A program made the position numbers and the translations under genes. Source: Streptomyces mesophilus (lineage in GTDB: Bacteria > Actinomycetota > Actinomycetes > Streptomycetales > Streptomycetaceae). From it: DNA of 33,506 nt. Positions within the stretch are counted from its first letter, which is position 1, and each line of letters starts with the position of its first letter. A model generated the notes under the pieces. It worked only from the letters and a program-made list of their open reading frames with translations. It ran no database searches and was not told the DNA's origin. This document shows positions 1 to 7,271 of this stretch, in pieces. The stretch covers positions 1 through 33,506 of the forward strand of contig NZ_JAAKZW010000072.1 in assembly GCF_011044995.1 (NCBI RefSeq), given 5' to 3'.

Positions 1-37
1 GCCCCGGACCCCGCATCCGCACTTCGTTCGGATCTGC

Positions 38-88
38 TCAAGCGCCGCAGGGGCTGAAAGATCGCCTCAAACGCCGGCGGGGCTGAAG
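38..88. repeat. two degenerate copies of a Streptomyces intergenic motif
   Basis: Two related stretches lie side by side, one around 38-58 (CTCAAGCGCCGCAGGGGCTG) and one around 66-86 (CTCAAACGCCGGCGGGGCTG). They differ at only a few positions. I recall this CTCAAACGCCGG-type motif as recurring between genes in many Streptomyces genomes. Its function is unknown to me. It sits just downstream of the stop codon of the B12-binding gene, so it may contribute to RNA 3' end formation, but that is inference. Confidence 0.55.
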
Positions 89-490
89 TTACGCCACGTT
101 CCCCCGCACCCACTCCACAATCGCCCCCGTCGTGGCCCCCGGGGTGAAGATTTCCGCGACGCCCAGGGTCTTCAGCGGGGGGATGTCCTCTTCGGGGATG
201 ATGCCGCCGCCGAAGACCTTGATGTCCTCGGCGTCCCGCTCCTTGAGGAGCTCGATGACCTTGGCGAACAAGGTCATGTGCGCGCCGGAGAGGATCGAGA
301 GGCCGATCGCGTCGGCGTCTTCCTGGATGGCCGTGTCGACGATTTGCTCGGGCGTCTGGTGCAGGCCCGTGTAGATGACCTCCATGCCGGCGTCGCGCAA
401 CGCCCGCGCGATCACCTTCGCACCGCGGTCGTGGCCGTCGAGACCGGGTTTGGCGACCACCACGCGGATCGGACCGGTTGTCGCACCCAT
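89..490 (-). CDS. cobalamin (B12)-binding domain protein, methylmalonyl-CoA mutase C-terminal type
   Basis: A 133-residue stand-alone B12-binding domain of the type at the C-terminus of methylmalonyl-CoA mutase. Visible signatures are DGHDRG at residues 18-23, whose His20 would be the lower axial cobalt ligand, SILSGAH around 65-71 and GGG near 94-96. The domain should bind adenosylcobalamin in a Rossmann-like fold and would need a separate catalytic subunit, which is not in the window. A longer reading frame runs upstream, but I chose the ATG at 490 because GGAGG lies 5 bases before it and the family normally begins just before the IRVVVAKPGLDGHD strand. Partner and exact reaction (methylmalonyl-CoA, isobutyryl-CoA or ethylmalonyl-CoA mutase) cannot be told from this subunit alone. 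Confidence 0.88.
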   Translation of the reverse strand: MGATTGPIRVVVAKPGLDGHDRGAKVIARALRDAGMEVIYTGLHQTPEQIVDTAIQEDADAIGLSILSGAHMTLFAKVIELLKERDAEDIKVFGGGIIPEEDIPPLKTLGVAEIFTPGATTGAIVEWVRGNVA

Positions 491-886
491 CGCTGCCTCC
501 ATGTCGAGCAAGTTGTGCGGGCCCCCTGAAGTGTGCCCGGGAGCGCCGGGAACCTCACAGCGAGGCACCGGAAGAAGTGAACGAACGTTATCGCCACCAT
601 CCCGCAACCGGCAGTTTCACGGTCAGGACCGAGGGGGAAATCACACGTGGGACACGTTCGCCATGCGCGGCACCCGCAAGCAGCGGCCGAGCCGACTCGA
701 CCCCGCAGCCCGGGATCCGCGCTCAGGGGAGCCGCAGGAGGTCGCCGCACCACCGCGCCGGCAGCCGCACGGCGTGGTGGTGCGGTGCCATCAGCGAGGC
801 ATCAGGTCACGGCCGCCGCCAAGGCGCCCCATGTGGGCTCACGGGGGACAGAGAAGTTCTCCGTGCGCCGTTTTGGAGGTCGGCTC
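491..886. other. divergent intergenic region of 396 bases with one strong stem-loop
   Basis: Separates the leftward B12-binding gene from the rightward lipase gene. The open frames crossing it are not convincing genes: they are Arg/Pro-rich and carry no recognisable domain. The one clear structure is an inverted repeat, 746-760 paired with 770-784, with 15 paired positions including one G-T wobble and a 9-base loop. It lies about 100 bases before the lipase start and could be a leader element or an attenuator. I found no convincing -10/-35 pair on either strand. Confidence 0.5.
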
Positions 887-1765
887 ATGGAGGCCGTGAG
901 GCTTCTCAAGATCCTCAAGTCGTTGCCCCTGCTTCTGCCCACCTGGACACAGCTGATCCGGACACCGCACCTCTGCCTGGCGTCGTCCGCGCTCCTCAAG
1001 GCCACCGCGCTCGAACTCGCCATCCTCACCGGGCACGTTCTGCTCTATCCGTCCGGAATCAGCCAGGAACGTCCCGCTCCTCCCCCACCCGAGGACACCG
1101 AGGACACTCCCCGCCTGCCCGCCGGACCGCACGACCGCCCGGTCGTGCTCCTGCACGGCTTCATCGACAACCGGTCCGTCTTCGTCCTGCTGCGCCGCAC
1201 CCTGGCCCGGCACGGCCGCCGCCATCTCACCTCGCTCAACTACTCACCGCTGACCTGTGACATCCGCGAGGGGGCCCGGCTGCTCGGCGCCCATGTCGAA
1301 GAGCTCTGCGCGCGGACCGGGCAGGAACAGGTGGACATCGTCGGGCACAGCCTCGGCGGCCTGATCGCGCGCTACTACGTCCAGTGCCAGGGCGGCGACG
1401 CCCGCGTCCGCACCCTGGTCACGCTCGGCACCCCGCACAGCGGCACCCGGGTCGTGCCCGCGATGAACGCGCACCCGATCGTGCGCCAGATGCGGCCCGG
1501 CTCCGACGTAGTCGCCGAACTGGCCGGGCCCGCGCCCGGATGCCGCACCCGTTTCGTCAGCTTCTGGAGCGATCTGGACCAGTTGATGGTGCCGCTGGAG
1601 ACCGCCTGCGTCGAGCACCCCGACCTGCTCGCGCACAACGTGCGGGTGAGCGGCATCGGTCATCTCGCCCTGCCGGTCCACCCCGCGGTCGCCACCGGCA
1701 TCCGGCAGGCGATCGACGACGACGCCGTTCCGGCCGGTGCGCGGGGAGCGGTGTCCGTGGCCTGA
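887..1765 (+). CDS. alpha/beta-hydrolase, triacylglycerol lipase-like, with N-terminal hydrophobic segment
   Basis: A 292-residue serine hydrolase. Residues 1-55 are largely hydrophobic with a few basic residues and look like a membrane-anchor or secretion region rather than a clean signal peptide. The hydrolase core starts at about 84: HGF at 90-92 is the expected oxyanion-hole strand, GHSLGG at 153-158 gives nucleophile Ser155, an acidic residue in SDLDQL (228-233) and His259 in GIGHL complete a likely triad. GTPHSGT at 181-187 is typical of bacterial lipases of this group. The frame is open further upstream, but ATG 887 has GGAGG at 875-879 and is the only start with a good ribosome site. 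The likely substrate is an ester or acylglycerol at or outside the membrane. Esterase versus lipase cannot be decided. Confidence 0.85.
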   Translation: MEAVRLLKILKSLPLLLPTWTQLIRTPHLCLASSALLKATALELAILTGHVLLYPSGISQERPAPPPPEDTEDTPRLPAGPHDRPVVLLHGFIDNRSVFVLLRRTLARHGRRHLTSLNYSPLTCDIREGARLLGAHVEELCARTGQEQVDIVGHSLGGLIARYYVQCQGGDARVRTLVTLGTPHSGTRVVPAMNAHPIVRQMRPGSDVVAELAGPAPGCRTRFVSFWSDLDQLMVPLETACVEHPDLLAHNVRVSGIGHLALPVHPAVATGIRQAIDDDAVPAGARGAVSVA

Positions 1766-1823
1766 GGCAGTCCGCTCCCACCGCCCGTACGCCGGGCAGT
1801 CCGCTCCCACCGCCCGTACGCCG
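1766..1823. repeat. perfect 29-bp tandem repeat, two copies
   Basis: Bases 1766-1794 and 1795-1823 are identical, 29 bp each, immediately after the lipase stop codon at 1763-1765. Each unit begins GGCAGTCCGC and ends CGTACGCCG. The repeat lies wholly between genes. It looks like a recent slippage duplication, or an element whose copy number may vary between strains. Confidence 0.9.
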
Positions 1824-1867
1824 CAATTCAGTTGACCAGCCCCGGCGCCGCCGAGTTCGATGCCCCG

Positions 1868-2794
1868 ATGACCACCTCCGAGACGGGCAACAAGCCGCGC
1901 AAGATGCATGCCGACCAGGCGGACATCGACGAGGCGCTGGTGCGGCGGCTGATCGACGGACAGTTTCCGCAGTGGTCCGGGCTGCCGCTCGAGCTGGTGG
2001 ATTCACCGGGGACGGTCAATGCGCTGTACCGGCTCGGCGACGCCATGGTCGTACGGCTGCCGCTGCGCGCCGGCTCCGACGACGAGGTGGAGAGCGAGTT
2101 CGACTGGCTGCCGAAGCTGGCCGGACACCTTCCGGTCCCGATCCCGGCGCCGCTCGCCAAGGGAGCACCCGCCGAGGGGTACGCGTGGCTGTGGTCCGTA
2201 TACCGCTGGCTCGACGGCACGACACCGACGGCCGGAGCGGTCGACAAACCGTGTGAACTGGCCGCCGACCTGGCCGGGTTCATCACGGCGCTGCGCCGCT
2301 TCGACACCTCCGGCGCGCCGCGCTGCGGCCGCGGCGGTCCGCTCGGGCCCCGCGACGAGGCGACGCGCACGGCGCTCGCCCGGCTCACGAGCGTGATCGA
2401 CACCGAAGCGGCAGCGACCGTATGGCAGCAGGCCCTCGACGCCCCCGCGTACGACGGTCCTGACCGCTGGATGCACGGCGATCTGCAGCCGGGCAATCTG
2501 CTCGTCGAGGACGGCCGGCTCGCCGCCGTCATCGACTTCGGCCTGGTCGGCATCGGCGATCCGACCGTCGACCTGATCACCGCCTGGTACGTGCTGCCCG
2601 CCGAGGCGCGCCCGGAGTTCCGCTCCGCCGTCGGTGCCGATGAGGCGAGTTGGGTACGGGGCCGGGGACTCGCCCTGTCGATCGCGCTGCTCGAGCTCTC
2701 CTACTACCGCGAGACCAACCCGCGGATGGCGGCGACGGCGCGCCATGTGATCGGCGAGGTGCTGGCCGACTGCGAAACGTCGCCCAGCGCCTGA
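1868..2794 (+). CDS. aminoglycoside phosphotransferase (APH) family kinase
   Basis: A 308-residue APH/choline-kinase-fold protein. The catalytic loop HGDLQPGN is at 203-210 with catalytic Asp205, and the metal-binding motif IDFG at 222-225 with Asp223. A conserved GDPTVDL stretch follows at 230-236. The N-lobe is recognisable by VVRLP near 61-65. Members of this clade phosphorylate small hydroxylated molecules. Although the family name suggests aminoglycoside resistance, most chromosomal actinobacterial copies have no proven substrate and I would not infer resistance. The start is uncertain: ATG 1868 is used here, ATG 1904 and TTG 1832 are in frame, and none has a strong ribosome site. Confidence 0.82.
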   Translation: MTTSETGNKPRKMHADQADIDEALVRRLIDGQFPQWSGLPLELVDSPGTVNALYRLGDAMVVRLPLRAGSDDEVESEFDWLPKLAGHLPVPIPAPLAKGAPAEGYAWLWSVYRWLDGTTPTAGAVDKPCELAADLAGFITALRRFDTSGAPRCGRGGPLGPRDEATRTALARLTSVIDTEAAATVWQQALDAPAYDGPDRWMHGDLQPGNLLVEDGRLAAVIDFGLVGIGDPTVDLITAWYVLPAEARPEFRSAVGADEASWVRGRGLALSIALLELSYYRETNPRMAATARHVIGEVLADCETSPSA

Positions 2795-2828
2795 TCCGAG
2801 CCGCCGCCCAGCGCCTGATCCACACCGC
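2781..2828. repeat. 24-bp imperfect tandem repeat spanning the kinase stop codon
   Basis: Bases 2781-2797 and 2805-2821 are identical over 17 bp (CGCCCAGCGCCTGATCC). The repeat period is 24 bp, and the bases between copies are also similar. The first copy contains the stop codon TGA at 2792-2794, so the duplication happened at the very end of the gene. Both this and the 29-bp repeat flank the same kinase gene. Confidence 0.8.
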
Positions 2829-2941
2829 CACAGAGGCCAAAATCCTCGAACAGCCTTCGAACACAAGGCCAAAGGTGTGCCCACAGTCCGCCGAAAGGCG
2901 GCCGAATGCCCGTTTCCCCCACCCACGAAACCTGCCGAAGA

Positions 2942-2971
2942 TTGTCGGCGTCGCACACTGCCGGGTACAGT
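2942..2971 (+). promoter_or_regulatory. predicted sigma-70 (HrdB-like) promoter of the M23 peptidase gene
   Basis: TTGTCG at 2942-2947 and TACAGT at 2966-2971 are separated by 18 bases. This is a good match to the housekeeping consensus. It would start transcription near 2978, about 40 bases before the GTG start at 3018. Seen by eye only. Confidence 0.55.
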
Positions 2972-3017
2972 CACCGCACTGCTCCGCCCCCTTGTTGTCG
3001 AGGCGAAAGAGAAGTTG

Positions 3018-4577
3018 GTGAACGAACAGCACGGCTACGCCACCGGACACGGCGGCTATGCAACCGGTGCCTTCGACACCACCGCTTTCGACTCCGACCC
3101 CCTCTTCGGGGCGATGCCGGGGACGTACGACGCCTCGCAGAGCGGCCAGTGGGACAGCACCCAGTGGACCGCCCCCGAGCAGACACAGACTTACGGCACC
3201 GACGGCGCCACCACCTACGACGCGTACCCCGCACAGCACACCGGCGGCTACGCGAACGGCAGTTACGACACCGGCGGCCACGACACGACCGCCATGTGGG
3301 CGAGCGCCGGATACCAGGCGCTCACCGACATCCCCGCGCAGCCCGGCCCGCAGAGCGCCGAGCAGTGGGACACCACCGGCCAGTGGCAGACCACCGGCGC
3401 CTACGGGTACGCCGACACCGGTTCCTACGACGCCACCGCCTGGAACTCCGCCGGCACCGAGACCGCGTACGGGACGGAAACGACCGGCTCGTACGGGTCG
3501 GAGACGCCGGGCTCCTACGAGACGGAGACGCTCGGCTCCTACGAGAGCGGCGCGACCTCCTACGAAAGCGGGCCGACCTCCTACGAGACCGGTTCCTATG
3601 CGGCCGGTTCGCACGAGACCGGTTCCTACGAGGCCGGTTCGTACGAGCCCCACGCCTACGAGGCCGACACCGCCTCCCCGTACGAGAACGAGAGCGCTTC
3701 CTCCTCCTCGTACGAGAGCCAGGACAACCCCTACGGTGAGACCGAGCTGCTCGACGCGCCGGTCACCGTCGGCCACGACGACAACGACGAGCCCGAGCCG
3801 GTACGGGTGGCGCACAGCCCCCGCCCCCAGCGCTCCGGCTCCCGCGGCCGGCGCCGCACCCCCGCCAAGCGTTCCGCGCTGCTCACCGTGGCCGTGCCGT
3901 CCGTGTGCGCGCTGGGTGTGGCCGGGGTCGCCGCCGCCTCCGTGGTCGGCTCGATGGGCGGGAACGAGGAGCCGAAGTCGCAGGCCGCGCCCGATCCCAG
4001 CTCCGTCGAGACGGCCGCCGCGAACAACAAGCTGGACACCCAGCTCACCGAACTCTCCGCCGACGCCAATGAGTTCGCGGACCGCGCGAGCCGTACGCAG
4101 GAGCGCCTCGACCTCAAGGAACGCCAGGAGGCCGAGAAGAAGCGCAAGGCCGAGGAGGCCGCCCGCAAGGAGGCGCTGCGCCCCAAGTTCTCGCTCCCGG
4201 TCAAGCAGCACGGACTGAGCGCGTACTACGGGCAGGCCGGTGTGAACTGGATGTCCGTGCACACGGGCATCGACTTCCCGGTCTCGTACGGCACCGAGGT
4301 GCTCGCCGCGACGGACGGCACCGTGCGCACGCAGTGGAACGGCGCGTACGGGAACATGGCCATAGTGACGGCGCCCGACGGCACCGAGACCTGGTACTGC
4401 CACCTCTCCAGCACGAAGATCCGCAGCGGTTCGGTCAAGGCCGGCGATGTGATCGCGTACTCGGGGAACTCCGGCAACTCCACGGGCCCGCATCTGCACT
4501 TCGAGGTCCGCCCGGCCGGCGGCTCCGCGATCGACCCGCTGCCCTGGCTGCGCAGCCACGGGATCGACCCGAGCTGA
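3018..4577 (+). CDS. membrane-anchored M23 family peptidoglycan endopeptidase with disordered N-terminal tail
   Basis: A 519-residue predicted type II membrane protein. Residues 1-270 are low complexity, rich in Tyr, Gly, Ser, Thr and Glu, with many short GSYE/TSYE-like repeats between 155 and 240. A basic stretch (RGRRRTPAKR, 276-285) precedes a single membrane segment at about 286-312. A charged coiled-coil of about 335-390 leads to an M23 (LytM/lysostaphin-type) domain at 392-510. Zinc and catalytic residues are visible: His415 and Asp419 in HTGID, His462, and HLHFE at 492-496 with His494. The enzyme should cut peptide cross-bridges outside the membrane while the tail stays in the cytoplasm. 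GTG 3018 was chosen because MNEQHGYA is a plausible start just downstream of the predicted promoter. Several other in-frame starts exist. Confidence 0.88.
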   Translation: MNEQHGYATGHGGYATGAFDTTAFDSDPLFGAMPGTYDASQSGQWDSTQWTAPEQTQTYGTDGATTYDAYPAQHTGGYANGSYDTGGHDTTAMWASAGYQALTDIPAQPGPQSAEQWDTTGQWQTTGAYGYADTGSYDATAWNSAGTETAYGTETTGSYGSETPGSYETETLGSYESGATSYESGPTSYETGSYAAGSHETGSYEAGSYEPHAYEADTASPYENESASSSSYESQDNPYGETELLDAPVTVGHDDNDEPEPVRVAHSPRPQRSGSRGRRRTPAKRSALLTVAVPSVCALGVAGVAAASVVGSMGGNEEPKSQAAPDPSSVETAAANNKLDTQLTELSADANEFADRASRTQERLDLKERQEAEKKRKAEEAARKEALRPKFSLPVKQHGLSAYYGQAGVNWMSVHTGIDFPVSYGTEVLAATDGTVRTQWNGAYGNMAIVTAPDGTETWYCHLSSTKIRSGSVKAGDVIAYSGNSGNSTGPHLHFEVRPAGGSAIDPLPWLRSHGIDPS

Positions 4578-4598
4578 GCCAACGGGCCGCAAGCAACA

Positions 4599-4633
4599 TG
4601 GGGTGACCTCTCCGAAGCGGAGGGGCCACCCCA
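4599..4633. terminator. bidirectional hairpin terminator between converging genes
   Basis: An inverted repeat: 4599-4605 pairs with 4627-4633 (7 bp), then after a single mismatch 4607-4613 pairs with 4619-4625 (7 bp, one wobble), with a 5-base loop. It sits between the M23 peptidase stop (4577) and the pcrA stop (4652), the expected place for a shared terminator. There is no real U-tract, as is usual in Streptomyces. Confidence 0.8.
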
Positions 4634-4651
4634 TTGACGTATCTCAGCCGG

Positions 4652-7159
4652 CTACAGCTTCTCCACCGGCGCGTACCGCAGCAGCAGCACCTTCGGCTTC
4701 GTATCGCCGAAGTCGATCGTGGCGCGTGCCTTGTCGCCCGCGCCCTCGACGCCGACGACCGTGCCGAGCCCGAACTGGTCGTGCGTGACCCGGTCCCCGA
4801 CCGCAAGCGAGACCATCGGCTTGTCGCCGGTAGCGAAGCCGGAGGACGTGCCGCGCCGGGAGCGGGCCGCCATCGTGGACGAGAGCGAGGAGGCCACCGA
4901 GGCCGCCGGGCCCGTGGAGGGCGCGGCGCCGAGCTTGGCGCCGGTGCGCTTCCACTCCAGGTGGTGGGCCGGGATCTCCTCCAGGAAGCGGGACGGCGGG
5001 TTGTACGCGGGCTGGCCCCAGGCGCTGCGCAGGGTGGAGCGGGTGAGGTAGAGGCGCTCGCGGGCGCGCGTGATGCCCACGTACGCGAGCCGGCGCTCCT
5101 CCTCGAGCTCCTTGGTCTGGCCGAGCGCGCGCATGTGCGGGAAGACGCCGTCCTCCATGCCCGTCAGGAAGACGACCGGGAATTCGAGGCCCTTGGCGGT
5201 GTGCAGGGTCATCAGGGTGATGACGCCGGAGCCGTCCTCTTCCTCGTCGGGGATCTGGTCGGAGTCGGCGACCAGGGCGACACGCTCCAGGAAGTCGGAG
5301 AGCGAGGGCCCCGAGGCGGCAGCCTCTGATGCCACAGCGCCGTCCTCGGTCTCCTGCTCGAACTCCAGGGCCACGGCGGCGAGTTCCTGGAGGTTCTCGA
5401 TGCGGGTCTCGTCCTGCGGGTCGGTGGAGGCCTGCAACTCGGCGAGATAGCCGGTCCGTTCGAGCACGGCCTCCAGGACGGTGGCCGGGCCCGCGCCGGA
5501 TTCGACGATCGTACGGAGCTCCTCCATCAGCGTGTTGAAGCGCTTGACGGCGTTGGTGGAGCGGGCCGCCATTCCGTACGCCTCGTCGACGCGGCCGAGC
5601 GCCTGCGGGAAGGTGATCTTCTCGCGCAGCGACAGGGCGTCGATCATGGCCTCGGCGCGCTCGCCGATACCGCGCTTGGGCACGTTGAGGATCCGGCGCA
5701 GCGGGACCGTGTCCTCGGGGTTGGAGAGCACGCGCAGATACGCGAGGACGTCCCGGACTTCCTTGCGCTCGTAGAAGCGGACGCCGCCGACGACCTTGTA
5801 GGGCAGGCCGACGCGGATGAAGATCTCTTCGAAGACACGGGACTGCGCGTTCGTACGGTAGAAGACCGCGACGTCGCCGGCCTTCGCGTCCCCCGCGTCG
5901 GTGAGGCGATCGATCTCCTCGGCGACGAACTGGGCCTCGTCGTGCTCGGTGTCGGCGACATAGCCGGTGATCTGCGCCCCGTTGCCCGCGTTGGTCCACA
6001 GGTTCTTCGGGCGGCGGGACTCGTTGCGCTCGATGACCGCGTTGGCGGCCGACAGGATCGTCTGGGTGGAGCGGTAGTTCTGCTCCAGGAGGATCGTCGT
6101 CGCGTTCGGGTAGTCGTCCTCGAAGTCCAGGATGTTGCGGATCGTGGCGCCGCGGAACGCGTAGATCGACTGGTCCGCGTCACCCACCACGCAGAGCTCG
6201 GCGGGCGGCAGCTCGTGCTCGGCCGGCGGTACGTCCTCGTCGCGCGGCCCGGTGCCGACCAGCTCGCGCACCAGGGCGTACTGCGCGTGGTTGGTGTCCT
6301 GGTACTCGTCGACCATGACGTGCCGGAAGCGGCGGCGGTAGTGCTCGGCGACGTCCGGGAAGGCCCGCAGGAGGTTGACCGTCGTCATGATCAGGTCGTC
6401 GAAGTCGAGCGCGTTGGCCTCGCGCAGGCGCGACTGGTACATCGCGTAGGCCTGGGCGAGCGTCTTCTCGAAGCCGTCGGCGGCCTGGCCGGCGAAGTCC
6501 TCCTCGTCGATGAGCTCGTTCTTGAGGTTGGAGATCTTCGCGCTGAAGGCCTTGGGCGGGAAGCGCTTCGGGTCGAGATCGAGATCGCGGCAGACCAGGG
6601 CCATGAGGCGCTTGGAGTCGGCGGCGTCGTAGATCGAGAAGGAGGAGGTGAAGCCGAGCTTCTTCGACTCGCGGCGCAGTATCCGTACGCACGCGCTGTG
6701 GAAGGTCATCACCCACATCGCGTTGGCGCGCGGGCCGACCAGCTCCTCGACGCGCTCCTTCATCTCGCCCGCGGCCTTGTTGGTGAAGGTGATCGCGAGG
6801 ATCTGGCCCGGGTGCACATTGCGCTCGGCGAGCAGATACGCGATGCGGTGGGTCAGGACGCGGGTCTTGCCGGAGCCTGCGCCGGCCACGATGAGCAGCG
6901 GGGTGTCGCTGTGCGTCACGGCGGCGCGCTGATTCTCGTTCAGCCCGTCGAGCAGCGCGGCGCCGTCGAGGACCGGGCGGGGGGCGCCGTCGCGGTAGTA
7001 GGCGTCGCGCTGTGCGGGCGCGTCGAACTTCCCGCCGAACAAGTCGGCCGGAATCTCTTCCGGCCCCTCGTCCTCGGGGGGTGGCGGCGGGGCGTGGTGC
7101 TTGCCCGTGTCCTTGGCCTGGAGGTCCGCCAGAAAGCTGTCGTCAAAGAGGCTGCTCAT
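4652..7159 (-). CDS. pcrA: ATP-dependent DNA helicase PcrA (UvrD/Rep family)
   Basis: An 835-residue superfamily 1A 3'-5' helicase. The Q-motif LNENQRAAV is at 73-81 and Walker A AGAGSGKT at 92-99. Further along come DEYQDTN (Walker B), GDADQSIYAFRGA (motif III), QNYRST (IV), TLHTAKGLEFPVVFLTG (V) and RRLAYVGITRARERLYL (VI). The N-terminal 60 residues are an acidic, Pro-rich extension. After a poorly conserved linker at about 730-775, the C-terminal 55 residues (VGDRVTHDQFGLGTVVGV onward) form the Tudor-like domain that in PcrA/UvrD contacts RNA polymerase. PcrA acts in nucleotide-excision repair, replication restart and removal of stalled polymerase. Length and domain order are normal. The start is ATG 7159; a GGTAGG lies close upstream. 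Confidence 0.97.
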   Translation of the reverse strand: MSSLFDDSFLADLQAKDTGKHHAPPPPPEDEGPEEIPADLFGGKFDAPAQRDAYYRDGAPRPVLDGAALLDGLNENQRAAVTHSDTPLLIVAGAGSGKTRVLTHRIAYLLAERNVHPGQILAITFTNKAAGEMKERVEELVGPRANAMWVMTFHSACVRILRRESKKLGFTSSFSIYDAADSKRLMALVCRDLDLDPKRFPPKAFSAKISNLKNELIDEEDFAGQAADGFEKTLAQAYAMYQSRLREANALDFDDLIMTTVNLLRAFPDVAEHYRRRFRHVMVDEYQDTNHAQYALVRELVGTGPRDEDVPPAEHELPPAELCVVGDADQSIYAFRGATIRNILDFEDDYPNATTILLEQNYRSTQTILSAANAVIERNESRRPKNLWTNAGNGAQITGYVADTEHDEAQFVAEEIDRLTDAGDAKAGDVAVFYRTNAQSRVFEEIFIRVGLPYKVVGGVRFYERKEVRDVLAYLRVLSNPEDTVPLRRILNVPKRGIGERAEAMIDALSLREKITFPQALGRVDEAYGMAARSTNAVKRFNTLMEELRTIVESGAGPATVLEAVLERTGYLAELQASTDPQDETRIENLQELAAVALEFEQETEDGAVASEAAASGPSLSDFLERVALVADSDQIPDEEEDGSGVITLMTLHTAKGLEFPVVFLTGMEDGVFPHMRALGQTKELEEERRLAYVGITRARERLYLTRSTLRSAWGQPAYNPPSRFLEEIPAHHLEWKRTGAKLGAAPSTGPAASVASSLSSTMAARSRRGTSSGFATGDKPMVSLAVGDRVTHDQFGLGTVVGVEGAGDKARATIDFGDTKPKVLLLRYAPVEKL

Positions 7160-7192
7160 CGCCTACCGAGTCTAGGCGGCTCCACTGACAGC

Positions 7193-7220
7193 CCGTCCCG
7201 GGTTCGCGAACCCGGGACGG
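7193..7220. terminator. 28-bp perfect palindrome, probable terminator
   Basis: 7193-7220 is a perfect 28-base palindrome with arms of 14 bases and no spacer, centred on CGCG at 7205-7208. It lies between the stop of the lipoprotein gene (7272) and the start of pcrA (7159), both on the minus strand. It would form a very stable hairpin at the end of the lipoprotein transcript. An operator function upstream of pcrA is the alternative. Confidence 0.7.
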
Positions 7221-7271
7221 TGGTGACGCTCGGAAGTGGGGCGGTGACGCCCGGAAAGTCGGTTTCCGGTC

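Noticed and set aside
412..753. A 113-codon minus-strand frame upstream of the B12-binding gene
   Set aside because: It overlaps the real gene in another frame, is Arg/Pro-rich, and has no ribosome site.
647..886. N-terminal extension of the lipase frame
   Set aside because: Arg/Ala-rich with no ribosome site at its start. The ATG at 887 has a clear GGAGG and a hydrophobic N-terminus follows.
1868..2794. Calling the APH-fold kinase an aminoglycoside resistance gene
   Set aside because: The fold motifs do not define the substrate, and such chromosomal genes are common in Streptomyces without proven resistance function.
2577..4634. A 685-codon open frame on the minus strand opposite the M23 gene
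   Set aside because: It is Gly/Val/Arg-rich with no domain, and it mirrors the real coding frame on the plus strand. It is a typical GC-rich shadow.
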